Positions 20,326 to 30,831 of a stretch of 64,000 nucleotides of DNA are shown here, one piece after another (the stretch's first letter is position 1; each line of letters starts with the position of its first letter). The stretch is from Pycnococcus provasolii (lineage: Eukaryota; Chlorophyta; Pseudoscourfieldiophyceae; Pseudoscourfieldiales), in the NCBI GenBank assembly GCA_049487715.1, contig CP150581.1, positions 62,001 through 126,000 of the forward strand, in the 5' to 3' direction. A program made the position numbers and the translations under genes. The notes below the pieces were generated by a model. It was not told the origin of the DNA. It ran no database searches and saw only the letters and a list, made by a program, of their open reading frames with translations.

Positions 20326-23300
20326 ATGGCGTCGTCCTCCCCTAAGCCTGGCATGAATCCTGGCATGAATCCTGGGGGGACTCCCATGGCGTTGGTCATG
20401 TCAGATTCACGCTCAAGTGGCGCAGGCGCAAGCTCAAGTGGGGGGTCTGGGGACTCATCTGACCAGAAGTCTGCGTCTTCGCAAGCTTCTTCAAACACAT
20501 CAGGATCAAGAGACCCGCGCGAATCCTCCTCATCCTCCTCCCTTCCTGGTGCTGCTGGTGCTGCTGGTTCACCAGGTCCTCCTAAAAATAACGTGGAAGT
20601 GTTGCAGCAAATCGCACGCAACCGCGTGAACCAAATCACAAACCAGCTCACGTCCGCAACCGCCACCACCACCACCGCAGCAGCACACAACCAGCAGCAA
20701 GTGCCACTTCCGCCAACGCAAACACATCACCAGCAAACAACAACAACAAATCATCACCACCACCACCACCACCACATCTCGCAGCAGCAGCTGCACCTAT
20801 TCCAGCCACCTCCCACGCCAGCCGTGGGACTGCGAACATCCATGGGAGACGTTAAAATATTGGCACCGGAAAAACTATACGAGCTCACGAAAACAGAGTA
20901 CACACCGCTCGTGGAAAAGGGGTACCGCATCGTCAGGAAATTTCCCTGGGTCGTGTCGGCATCAGCAGGAACGACTTCCAAGGCGCAGCGTGCGCGTGTG
21001 CGCGAGGCGCTCAGACTCGTGATTCGAGAAGGATTTCGACCCATGGCTCTGCTCACGAACGATCCTAGACGGTACTTCGCACTCGCGGAGATGTCTGGCA
21101 TGGTTGACCTCGCGCTCACCGTGAAGATGGGTGTGCAGTTCAGCCTCTACGGGGCAGCCTTGTACTACCTCGGCACGGAAAGACATCGGCGCGAATTCTT
21201 CCCCAGCGTCGGAACGATCGCCACGCCCGGATGCTTCGCCATGACGGAACTCGGGCATGGATCCAACGTTGCCGCTCTTGCGACGGAGGCGACGTACGAC
21301 GCACAGACGGACGAGTTTGACATCCACACGCCGAACGAGTCCGCCATCAAGTGGTGGATTGGAGGTGCGGCGGAAGATGCCATACTCGCCGTCGTGTTCG
21401 CACGCCTGCTCCTTCCCGCAAAGCGTACAGCACAGCAGCCAAACTCGTACGACGACATGGGCGTGCACGCATTCGTTGTTCCGCTGCGTGACGCCGTGAC
21501 GCGAGAAGTGCTGCCAAACGTTGAGATTCGCGACTGCGGGTACAAGTGTGGCTTGAATGGCGTCGACAACGGCGCGATTCGGTTCACGCACGCACGCATC
21601 CCCAGGTGGCATCTGCTCGACCGATTCGCCCAGCTCGACAGGAGTGGCGTCTACACGTGCAATCTCAGCCGCTCCGAGCGCTTCAACGCGACACTTGGTG
21701 CACTTGTTGGCGGGCGCATTGGTGTGCTGAGTGCATCGATTGGCGTCATCAAGGGTGCGAGCACAATCGCCGTGCGCTACGCCGCTGCACGCGTGCAGTT
21801 TGGACCTCCGAATGGCGCAGCATCGTCCGTTTCTCATCCAAATTCTGCAGGTTCCGCGCCTGAGACAGTGAGCCCAGCAGCAGAAGCCTCCTTCTCCTCC
21901 CACCCCTCCTCCTCCCCCTCCTCCTCCTCCTCCTCCTCTTCGCCATCCACCTCCTCTTCCGATTCATCCAATTCTTCTTCGTCATCTCCCTCCGAGATTG
22001 CAATTCTTGATTATGCCAGCCATCAACAGAAACTCATGCCAATGGTCGCTCTCGCGTATGCCGCCACCGCCGCGCGCGATCATCTCGCGGAGAGGTACAG
22101 CCGCATGCGATCATCCGAGTCGTCGGGCAGTGCCGGAGCATCGTCGTCGACAGGAGGAGGATCGCCATGGACGCAGACATCTACCGCAACCACCACCACA
22201 ACGCCGTGGTCCTGGCTCGAGCGGCGATCCAAGGCGCAATTTGCGAGGTACTACACGCCATCTTCGAGCGGTGTCAGTGGTGTGCTCGATGACGACGACG
22301 AAAGGTACATGCCACGCTTCGACAAGGCGACGTCGCCGTGTTCGGCAACCTCCGGGCCATCGTCGCCGTCGCCGTCGTCGTCTGATCCCACCGAAATGGG
22401 TGACGAAGCCGCCGCCGCCGCTGGCGGCGGCGTGCGAGCGTCAGCTTCGCCGTCCCGCGACCACGAGCATTTTAAGCAGGAGAGCAACGCCACGCAGGCG
22501 CTCGCCGCCGCGCTCAAGGCGTACGTCACGAGTGAGACGCAGCAGGCTCTGCAAACAGCCAGAGAATGCTGCGGTGGCCACGGGTACGCCGCGGTGAGCC
22601 GGCTGGGGCAGCTTCGCGAAGATCACGACGTGTTCACGACATTCGAGGGGGACAACACCGTGCTCCGCCAGCAGGCGGCACTTCACCTGCTTCGCGTGTA
22701 CGAGCAAAACCTCGAGAATCACGGATTTCTCTCCGGCGCCGCGGCGCGCGTGCGTGACGCGGTCGAGTACGGCTTCATGCCGTCGAATCCCGTCGACGCG
22801 TCCATCACGGAGGCAAGCCGCCTTCGGCACCCGCGCTTTGTCAGCCACTGCCTCCGCTGGCGCGTCCTTCGCCTGACGAGAAGCCTCGCGCGCCGCTTCA
22901 ATGCAAAGCGTGCTGAACTCCTCGCGGAGAGGCCTGAGATGCGATCGGGCCACGCGAGCTTCGAGGCTTGGGCAGCACTCGTTCCTCACGCGTGCGAGCT
23001 GAGCGACGCGTACGCGGAGAGCTTCTGCTACCACGCCTTTGTTGACATGTGCGCGTGGGTGAAGGGTCGAGACGCGGCGTGCGGCGCGGCCTTTCGCCTT
23101 CTCGCGGACCTGTACGGCCTCCAATGTCTTCTGAAGCACATGGAGACGTATCGCAACAGCGAGAAGTTCAGTCCCGCCAAGGCGCGCGCGATTCGCCGAA
23201 CGCGCGACGCTCTGTGCGCGGATTCGCGTCTCCTGGCGACGGCACTCGTCGACGCATTTGGGATTCCGGACGACGTTCTCGCGAGCCCGATTGGCCTGAA

Positions 23301-23385
23301 GGGCGGTGACGGCTTGGCGGCGTACTTGCACAGCGCAGGCTTCGAGCTCGACCCCGTGGTGCCGAGCGCCGCAGGCAAGCTTTAA
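20326..23385 (+). CDS. Acyl-CoA oxidase-like enzyme with long low-complexity inserts
   Basis: Start chosen at ATG 20326 (ATACCATGG context); 1019 residues against about 650-700 in typical family members. Residues 1-165 are Ser/Gln/His-rich. The acyl-CoA oxidase core follows: FAD-binding strand region (CFAMTELGHGSNV), the middle domain, and the C-terminal signature with the catalytic Glu near 774 (TFEGDNTVLRQQ). Two Ser-rich inserts (about 498-557 and 591-712) interrupt the middle. The enzyme makes trans-2-enoyl-CoA and H2O2 in peroxisomal beta-oxidation. The C-terminus is GKL, only a weak match to a PTS1 signal (SKL-type), and no PTS2 is evident. Confidence 0.88.
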   Translation: MASSSPKPGMNPGMNPGGTPMALVMSDSRSSGAGASSSGGSGDSSDQKSASSQASSNTSGSRDPRESSSSSSLPGAAGAAGSPGPPKNNVEVLQQIARNRVNQITNQLTSATATTTTAAAHNQQQVPLPPTQTHHQQTTTTNHHHHHHHHISQQQLHLFQPPPTPAVGLRTSMGDVKILAPEKLYELTKTEYTPLVEKGYRIVRKFPWVVSASAGTTSKAQRARVREALRLVIREGFRPMALLTNDPRRYFALAEMSGMVDLALTVKMGVQFSLYGAALYYLGTERHRREFFPSVGTIATPGCFAMTELGHGSNVAALATEATYDAQTDEFDIHTPNESAIKWWIGGAAEDAILAVVFARLLLPAKRTAQQPNSYDDMGVHAFVVPLRDAVTREVLPNVEIRDCGYKCGLNGVDNGAIRFTHARIPRWHLLDRFAQLDRSGVYTCNLSRSERFNATLGALVGGRIGVLSASIGVIKGASTIAVRYAAARVQFGPPNGAASSVSHPNSAGSAPETVSPAAEASFSSHPSSSPSSSSSSSSPSTSSSDSSNSSSSSPSEIAILDYASHQQKLMPMVALAYAATAARDHLAERYSRMRSSESSGSAGASSSTGGGSPWTQTSTATTTTTPWSWLERRSKAQFARYYTPSSSGVSGVLDDDDERYMPRFDKATSPCSATSGPSSPSPSSSDPTEMGDEAAAAAGGGVRASASPSRDHEHFKQESNATQALAAALKAYVTSETQQALQTARECCGGHGYAAVSRLGQLREDHDVFTTFEGDNTVLRQQAALHLLRVYEQNLENHGFLSGAAARVRDAVEYGFMPSNPVDASITEASRLRHPRFVSHCLRWRVLRLTRSLARRFNAKRAELLAERPEMRSGHASFEAWAALVPHACELSDAYAESFCYHAFVDMCAWVKGRDAACGAAFRLLADLYGLQCLLKHMETYRNSEKFSPAKARAIRRTRDALCADSRLLATALVDAFGIPDDVLASPIGLKGGDGLAAYLHSAGFELDPVVPSAAGKL

Positions 23386-23865
23386 TCCAATAGACTAAGG
23401 TTAGAGGTACCTGACCTCCCGGTATGAGTAGTAAAAATAACAACCCCTTTTTCAACCCGTTTCCTCCCCTGCCTGCGATAACTATCGTAAACGTTTCCGG
23501 CCCCGCACCTCCATGAAAGGAAATGGTTAGCGTTATCCTTCTCTGACCTACTAACAAAACGAACCGGGGCAATTAGGTCCGGGGCGTCACAGAAATCCCG
23601 AGACAAGGTGAGGTTTGCCGTTATAACCTAACCTAACCGCCCCTTTCCCTCCCCCGACGGACCCGTGCTGTGCTTTGCTCTCCGGAGGAGTTATAACACT
23701 GCTGACACACCTTGTTAACCTCCCCCTTTCCCGGACGGACGACATACTTTACGTTTTCCGTGACTTGGGAGAATTGACCCTCGTTGCTGTTGGCTGTGAT
23801 TGACTTTAGTTGTTGTTGACCCTCTTAGTCTTTTTTGTGTTTGTTTGCTTTGCCTCCTGTTGGGA
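23386..23865. other. Intergenic region
   Basis: 3' sequence of the oxidase gene and presumed promoter of the carrier gene. Pyrimidine-rich towards 23865; nothing else is recognised. Confidence 0.4.
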
Positions 23866-25075
23866 ATGATCCTCCCCTCGCACGCTTACGTCGGAGCTGC
23901 CGCAGTGGGCACCACCGCCGCGTCGTACAGCGCGTACAAAAACAAGAAGATACGCACCAAGCCTGGCGCTGCGCGTGCGCAGCGTCGCCTCGCGCGTCCC
24001 GTCGTCAACGGCAGCATGGGCGCAGTTGGTGGTGGAATACAGCCACTCGCGATGATTGCAGCCAAGAAAACGGAGGAGAAACCAAAGCCGACCATGAAGA
24101 GATTCTGCAAAAGGCGGGAAAACGTGCGCTTGGAGGTGGACTCCCAGGTGCCGCGGCGATGGTGGTGCAGGTGATGACGCTCATGTGGCTTCGTACGACC
24201 GTCAACTACCGTAAGTCTGCCTCTCTCTACTTAACCAAGTCATGGTGCATAGACATAACAACAAACTAACTTAACACACACACTAAAAAAAAACAAAATG
24301 TTGACCAGAGTATGCCAACGGAACGACCACGCTCCAGGCGCTCAAGACGCTGTACGCCGATGGCGGCATCCCGCGCTTCTACCGCGGATTGGTACCTGCG
24401 CTGTTCCAAGGACCTCTGTCTCGCTTCGGTGACACCGCTGCCAACGCCGGCATGCTCGCACTTCTGCAAGATGCGCCTCTGCCCATCGCCGCCAAGACGC
24501 TCGCCGCGAGCTTCGGTGCGGGTGTCTTCCGCGTCTTCCTCATGCCCATCGACACGCTTAAGACGACGATGCAGGTCGCTGGCAAGGATGCTCTGCCGAA
24601 CATCGCGTCGAAAATCAAGGCTGGTGGACCAGGCGTCCTGTACGCCGGCTGGTTTGCTGCCATGGCTGCGACGTGGGTGGGACACTACCCTTGGTTCGTC
24701 ACGCACAACTACCTCGACGAGAAGATCAAGAAGCCTGCGGAGCTCGCCGGAAGGTTGTACCGCGCTGCTTTCATTGGCTGGTGCTCGAGCTTCGTCAGCG
24801 ACTGCACGTCCAACAGCATCCGCGTCATCAAGACGAAGGTGCAGACATCGAAGGAGCAAATAAACATGCTCACTGCCGTGAAGCAGGTGCTTGAGACGGA
24901 CGGCGTGTACGGCCTCTTCACGCGCGGCCTGGGCACGAAGCTCGTCACGAACGGCTTGCAGGGCATCATTTTCACCGTGGCGTGGAAATATTTCCAGGAG
25001 GAGGGCTTCCCGTGGGCGAAGAAGACGGACGACGAGGCGGCTGACAAGAAGAAGAACAAGAAGGACAAAAAGTAA
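23866..25075 (+). CDS. Mitochondrial carrier-family protein, two exons, frameshift in exon 1
   Basis: Exon 1 is 23866-24210, exon 2 is 24309-25075; the 98-bp intron runs from GTAAGT to CCAG. Splicing restores TVNYQYANGTTT, a junction that reads smoothly. The product resembles algal mitochondrial-carrier-family proteins, with six-helix segments and a carrier-like motif (PIDTLKTTMQ), and a Lys-rich C-terminus. In exon 1 the coding frame changes by one base: the first 70 or so residues read well from ATG 23866, but the conserved part (ILQKAGKRALGGGLPGAA) is in another frame, so a shift lies around 24060-24110. This may be a base-call error. The transported substrate cannot be predicted. Confidence 0.75.
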
Positions 25076-25394
25076 GGCGCGGAGGACACGTCAGCCTGGC
25101 ATGAGGCTGTGAGGGGGGAGGAGGAGGCCGGACCATGGAGTTGTTGCATGGCATGGGGGATTCACTGTTAGACGGGTAGGGTTAGCTCTCTTGGGGTGTG
25201 GTCTGTGACAGAACCAAAGTAACACCAAGGTATAGATAACTTCCAGCTCATACGTCCCGTCCCACATGTGATGAGACGTTTATTTGTGAGGGAAAAGCCG
25301 GCTCTGTCATGCAAGGGAATGAATGTTTGATTGATGTTGTTACACACGTGTTATTGTTTATTAGTAGTACTACGGCACCGTAGTACTCTTCACC
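25076..25394. other. Short intergenic region between convergent genes
   Basis: 3' sequence only. Contains TTACA at 25339-25343 (TGTAA for the minus-strand gene) and the hairpin at 25366-25387. Confidence 0.5.
25366..25387. terminator. Perfect hairpin between convergent 3' ends
   Basis: AGTACTACGG, a 2-base loop, then CCGTAGTACT: ten-base perfect arms. It sits 8 bases beyond the minus-strand stop at 25395 and about 290 bases beyond the carrier stop. A role in 3' end formation is a guess. Confidence 0.35.
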
Positions 25395-28300
25395 TTATGA
25401 CAAATACTCCGTGAATCGCGCGCCTCCTCCCTGATCGGCGATATTCGAGCGACGAGCGCCGCCTGCAAAACCTCGGGGCGGCGCCTGACGGCCGCGCTGG
25501 TGCATCGGTGGCGTGCGGCCGCGAGGAGGACGGCCACCTTGCCGGTATCCGTCGCGATTGAAGGGGTCCATCGCATTGCCATCCGCGTCGCCAGACCAGT
25601 TGTTGTGCATGACGCGATCTGACGGCGCGTACACGCCATTTTTGTACATCATCTGACGTTTCATGCTGAACTGCGAGCCTCCTCCTCTGTCCTCCATGTG
25701 CCTCTGCTTTAACCGACTCTGTCTCTTCCCCACATCTCGCGTATCTCGGGCGTTTCCGCTCGAGCAGCAGCACCGACGCACGATGAAGAACGTAATTGCA
25801 GCGATCAGCAAACCACCGCCGGCAATACTTCCGTAGACGATCATGTCGCCGTGCTCATCCATCAACGACTTTGCCTTCGCCTTCGCCTTGTCTGCCATGC
25901 TGAGCGTCGTAGTCGTCGTAATCGCCGAAGAGTTCTGAGGACTGCTGCTCGACGGCGCCAAAGTCGTCGTCGATGGAGGTGAAGCCGTCGTCGCAGGAGA
26001 TGTGCTATCGCCACCACCGCCCGGGGATGTGGCGTCGCGTGGAGGGGCAGGAGGTGGTAGAATGACGTCGACATCTGTGCCAAGATTCAGCACGGAATAT
26101 CCCGTGCGCGACTGCAGGCGCGTCGCAAACGTGCCGCTCTGCGTCGCCTCCATAAGTGCCGTGCGAGCTTCCAGCGCGGCGCCCGAGGAGTCGAATGACG
26201 CCTTCACATCAACAGCGAGCACGCGAGCGGGGGTAGATGCGAGCGCGGCGCCCGCCACCTGAAGGCCAGCCGCTCGAAGGTCGTTTGCCCAGCTGTCTCG
26301 CTTCGCGTTTGCTTCAGCCACCTCGTTCGCCTGACGCACTTCGGCAAGATCCTCAACATCCACGTTGAATTGTACCGTCGCGAGCAGATGACGGGACATC
26401 CTGCGATCCATTCGGAGCATGCGGCGCGACGAGCCACGGCTCAGGTCGAGCGAAAGCGTTCGCGCAGTTTCGTCAGCAGCCTCGCCGCCTTCGGAGATAG
26501 AGATGTTGCACGGGAAGGTGATTGCGAGCGTGTCAAGCAGCGGCTTTCGAAGATTCTCCTCGGTAATGGTAACGTTGTCCTCGGGTGAAAGCTCAAGTTC
26601 CATCTCGACGATATACGACTCCCCTTCAATCTTAACGTCCGCTGGATTGCTGCCAGACGAAGAGGCGAAGATGTCCACGAAATCTGTCGCCTCCTTTTGC
26701 CCGAAATTCTGCACCAGTTCACCCTGAAAACGCACTTGGACATCGAGGATGGGTCTCATAGGTGGTGGTGGAAATGGAGGAGGAGGTGCAGGAGGTGGCA
26801 ATGATGATGGAACGGGAACATTGTCCTCCGCGTGCGATCCGGAAATCTTGACTTTGTACGCGAACAGGAACTGGTCAGATGCGGTGGTGATGACGCAGCA
26901 CTCTGCGTCGCCTAGCTTGCAATTCAGCGAATCCTGCACCCTCGTATCGGCGCAAGTCGAATTCATGCCTATATGCACCATCTCACCGCCCTCGTGCATG
27001 ACCATCTTGACGTATGCGCCATCATCATCATCACTCGACGTGGGCACCATGTATGTGCACTCTCCGCTCTTCAGCACGGAGGTCGTCGGCGTACCGTCAA
27101 ATTCCTTCTCGCACTTGGTGTCATTGAAGAACGTCATGTTTACCGTTGAGTGCTGCTGCTGGCGGCGGCGGCCGAGGTGCAGGGGCTGACGAAGTGGCGT
27201 TCTTGACTTTGTACGCGAACAGGAACTGGTCAGATGCGGTGGTGATGACGCAGCACTCTGCGTCGCCTAGCTTGCAATTCAGCGAATCCTGCACCCTCGT
27301 ATCGGCGCAAGTCGAATTCATGCCTATATGCACCATCTCACCGCCCTCGTGCATGACCATCTTGACGTATGCGCCATCATCATCATCACTCGACGTGGGC
27401 ACCATGTATGTGCACTCTCCGCTCTTCAGCACAGAGGTCGTCGGCGTACCGTCAAATTCCTTCTCGCACTTGGTGTCATTGAAGAACGTCATGTTCACCA
27501 TCGGCACCGAGGGCACAGTTGTTGTTGTTGTTGAAGATGACGTGGCACCGCTCACTGGCGGTGGGGGTGGTTTGGGTGGCGGAGGCGGCGGTGGCGGTGG
27601 CGGAGGTGGACACGTATTGTTGGCCAGGCATGCCGGTGGCGGTGGTAGAGGAGGTGGTGGCGGCGGCGGCGGTGGTTGTGGAGGTGGTGGGGGACACGTA
27701 TTATTCGCCAAACACGCTGCGGGTGGTGGCGAAGGAGTTAGCGGTGGCGGGGGTGGCGGGCAGGTGTTGTTCGCCACGCACGCTGCAGGCGGCGGTGGAG
27801 ACGGAGGTGGCGGTGGAGGAGGCGGCGGTGGTGGCGGCGGTGGCGGCGGCGGAGGAGGAGGCGGTGGTGGTGGTGGCGGTGGTGGTGGTGGTGGTGGAGG
27901 AGGTGGTGGCGAGGGAGGTGGTGGTGGTGGAGACGGAGGTGGCGGTGGAGGAGGCGGCGGTGGAGGAGGTGGTGGCGGCGGCGGTGGCGGTGGCGGTGGA
28001 GGAGGCGGTGGCGGTGGCGGTGGAGGAGGTGGCGGCGGCGGCGACGCAGCTGGCGTTGAGGCCGGGCTTGCGTGGCCCGTGTCGACGCCGTAGAAAGACC
28101 GCTCGAGTCTCCGTCTGTCCCGGTCGTCGTCGTCGTCGTCGTCGTCGTCGTGATGCACCGGCGCCGGCGTGGGCGTGGGCGCTGGCGCGGGTGCGAGCGT
28201 CGTCGGCGTCGTCGTCGTCGGGCTTGCGTCGCCCGTGTCGAGGCCGTAGAAAGACGCGGGCGGTGGCGGCTTCCAGTTTCGCGCACGTTCTCTCTGTCGC

Positions 28301-28647
28301 TCGAGTCTCCGTCTGTCCCGGTCGTCGTCGTCGTCGTCGTCGTCGTCGTGGTGATGCACCGGCGCCGGCGCAGGAGTCGGCGCGGGCGCGGGTGCGAGCG
28401 TCGTCGTCGTCGTCGTCGTCGTCGCAGGTGGAAGGTCAAAAATCAGGCCGTAGAACGCCGGGTGGTTGCCGCTTCCACCCAAGGTGAGCAAAACCGCCGG
28501 GTTGTCTTCTTGAATTCCTTCCCCTTGAGAGTGCGACGAGGCGGAGGCGAATGTTAAGACAAAGAAAACGAGCGCACTTAACCTTAACAAGCTAACCGGC
28601 CATAAGCGGCCATGACAAAAGCCGCAACGTGCGGTCAACAGCGCCAT
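25395..28647 (-). CDS. Proline-rich secreted glycoprotein with one TM helix; frameshift near 27150
   Basis: Start chosen at ATG 28647, which begins a signal peptide (hydrophobic LSALVFFVLTFA); another Met is two codons upstream. Order: FYG module; Thr-run/APAP/HHDDDDDDDDD/RDRRRLE modules each ending SFYG(L/V)DTG; a poly-proline block (about 27560-28060); a Cys-containing domain beginning MTFFNDTKCEKEF; a short proline linker; a second, nearly identical copy of that domain in another frame; a third proline block; an acidic Ser-rich domain with RRML/RHLL; a TM helix (about 25780-25850); and an Arg/Gly-rich cytosolic tail. The two domain copies are 355 bp apart (not a multiple of three), which explains the frame change at about 27140-27160. 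Probably a cell-wall or surface protein. Confidence 0.7.
26847..27498 (-). repeat. Tandem copies of a 297-bp domain sequence
   Basis: 26847-27143 and 27202-27498 are almost identical (I see only about two base differences before they diverge), spaced 355 bp. Both encode the same Cys-containing domain. High identity means a recent event or a collapsed/duplicated assembly. Confidence 0.9.
28085..28435 (-). repeat. Two ~50-residue modules with Thr/Asp trinucleotide runs
   Basis: Each module codes for a poly-Thr, an APAPTP segment, HH plus nine Asp, RDRRRLER, and SFYG-DTG-ASP. The trinucleotide runs (GTC on the plus strand) are prone to slippage. Confidence 0.8.
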
Positions 28648-29740
28648 GTTCATCGAGACTGGAAATGGGGGGGCAAGAAGACTTCGTCCCCCCCGCTGCG
28701 AGGTTGCCCCCAACCTGCACGTGTCCAGTCGCTCGCAGTCCCCTGGGTCCCAGTCAAGTCTCCACAGGCACAGGGTTGGTTGGGTCCATCAACGGGTTGA
28801 TGGAAACAACACGCTCATTCCTATTCCTACCGTACTGTATCGTAGTACTGCACGGGATGAATTGGAGGGATTGACCAGCCAGTCAACGTACGTTTTGATT
28901 GAGCTATCGGATTCTACAGCAAGCGTTTCCTCAGGTGAACTCAGTGGTCAGTGGTCAACCATGGTAATTGTGCGAGGAATTGACCAGCCAGTCAACGGAG
29001 AGTACAGTAGGGTCTAGAATCGGAGGGAGGCTCTCAACGACTCTTTTTTGATTTTTCTGTGCGCGAGTCGTATTCTTTCTTTCTCGCGACTACTTTTTAG
29101 AACTGCCGAGTGCCGACTGGTGTTTCTTGAGCGAGTACGGTAGGATTCTAGTGACGTTTCGTTTTTTAGATAGGGTTAAGGTTCGTGGGTTAGGGTTAAG
29201 GTTCCTGGGTTAGGGTTTCCGGCATAGGTCCCCTACCACCCCATGTATGTTGGCTGTATCTCGGCTCAACCCAGTTCTTCAGCCGTTCTCTCCTCCGGAG
29301 GGAGTCCGCACGGGACGCAAACGCACGCAAACGCACAACTTTAGGACAACAGTTGACATTTGTTCGACACGTGCCATTGGACGAATCCATCCGACCTGAA
29401 CTAAGCAAGCCCTTAAATAGTCTAAGTGCTGTCACCACGTGCTTAAGGCGCTTAAGGCCTTCTCTCGGTGCGTTAAGGTAAGAAACACACAACAGGCAGT
29501 CAGGTGTTTCTTAACGACAGGTGACTCTCTTAACTTGTACTAACTTGAGGAGCATAATAAGCATAATAAGCACTGTAAGGCGCTTCATATAGCTCCATAC
29601 CTTACATAATACCGGCTTCATATAGCTCACGTACTGTACCGTACCGTACAGTAAGCTCTATATAGTAGTTATAGGTGCCGCCGCGGGACCCTTGAGTCGC
29701 CTTAAGAGGGCTGCACGGCTGACTGAGCCTCGCGGGTGCG
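28648..29740. other. Intergenic region with telomere-like and short direct repeats
   Basis: Two copies of a 19-bp sequence ATTGACCAGCCAGTCAACG (about 28868 and 28979) lie 111 bp apart. At 29169-29220 are GGGTTAGGGTTAAGG-type repeats. A pair of CTTCATATAGCTC copies and TACTGTAC...GTACAGTA arms lie at 29584-29653. No gene is supported. Confidence 0.5.
29659..29664 (+). promoter_or_regulatory. Possible TATA box
   Basis: TATATA in CTCTATATAGTAG, 77 bases upstream of the ATG at 29741. Confidence 0.3.
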
Positions 29741-30760
29741 ATGGCGCATAACGACAACGACAGCACGGAAGAAGAAGCCATACCTCTGGACGTCGACGAA
29801 CGCACGTCCCTGCTCGATAACGAAAACCCATCAACAGGCGCGACACGGTTAGGGAGAGGCTTGCCCATAAGACTGCCCAGCGCGCCAGCGCCCGTCAAGG
29901 AGGTCGCAAGACGAGTCGCCGTCGCAGGAGAACGGGTCGCGAGCTCGTACCCAGCCAGACTCGCGCACAGGGAAACGTGGCGCATACGAAGGTATGCGCA
30001 GGCACTTGGGGAACTCTTGCACAGGTGGATGTGCTGCTGCCAAGGACGCGCCGTGTCTCACTACGCATCCGTGCCCGAGTTCCTTGGAGCGGAGGCTGCC
30101 GCCACGACGACGACGACGACGACGGGAGACGGCGCCGCAACGACGACGGATCGAGAGGCGCAGCTTGCACCGGACCACGAGGCGCAGGAGTGGTGCGTGA
30201 TGCTCGTCTACGAAGAGGGCGCTTGGGCATTCCTATGCGCACTGTGCCGGTTCGTCGAGTGCATGCTCGCCGCGGCAACGCACAAGTGGCATCTGTGCGT
30301 GTACGAGAGCGTGCTTGGCACGGTGTGGCTTCTTGCCCTGCCGTGGGGCGCCGCCGAGCTTGTCGCAAATCGAAGGAGGCGGTGCGCGCTGCGCATAATC
30401 ATGTCCGCGGTTGTGCTTGGCGTCGTCAGCGGGCTGTTCGTTAGCCTGCTCGATGACCTCAGACGTGTTGTCTCTGGCCTTGGTGGAACGCTCGATCCTC
30501 AAACGGGCGAACGCACTGCCGTAAGCCTCGCACGCGCGCTCTTCTCGTTCCCCGTTGACCTTGCAACCGTGCTCATGTTCGCGTTCTTCGCGAGGAGCAA
30601 AACGACGCTGCTCCTTCCCGCCTGGGAGGCGATGGGGCACCGCGTAAGACGACCTGAAACGACCAAGCGCGTCGCGTGTTCCGTGTACCTCGCGTTCTTC
30701 GTCGTGATTGCGGTTCTGCACTTCCTCCTGAGAGTGCCCGCGCTCGACTTTCTAGGATAA
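29741..30760 (+). CDS. Small multi-spanning membrane protein of unknown family
   Basis: 339 residues. The N-terminal 150 are soluble and contain an acidic dileucine signal (DERTSLL, residues about 19-25) of the type used for endosome/vacuole sorting. The C-terminal half has about four hydrophobic helices (around residues 165-185, 190-205, 217-240, 260-285, 310-335). Not recognised beyond that. Endomembrane location is inference from the dileucine motif. TGTAA follows the stop (30789-30793). Confidence 0.6.
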   Translation: MAHNDNDSTEEEAIPLDVDERTSLLDNENPSTGATRLGRGLPIRLPSAPAPVKEVARRVAVAGERVASSYPARLAHRETWRIRRYAQALGELLHRWMCCCQGRAVSHYASVPEFLGAEAAATTTTTTTGDGAATTTDREAQLAPDHEAQEWCVMLVYEEGAWAFLCALCRFVECMLAAATHKWHLCVYESVLGTVWLLALPWGAAELVANRRRRCALRIIMSAVVLGVVSGLFVSLLDDLRRVVSGLGGTLDPQTGERTAVSLARALFSFPVDLATVLMFAFFARSKTTLLLPAWEAMGHRVRRPETTKRVACSVYLAFFVVIAVLHFLLRVPALDFLG

Positions 30761-30831
30761 CAAACGAATGGACTATCAACCAACAACTTGTAATTTCTCT
30801 TTTTTTATTCACAAAGTCACAAAGTTACACA

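Noticed and set aside
22441-23331. 296-codon minus-strand ORF in the acyl-CoA oxidase gene
   Set aside because: Antisense shadow of the conserved C-terminal domain.
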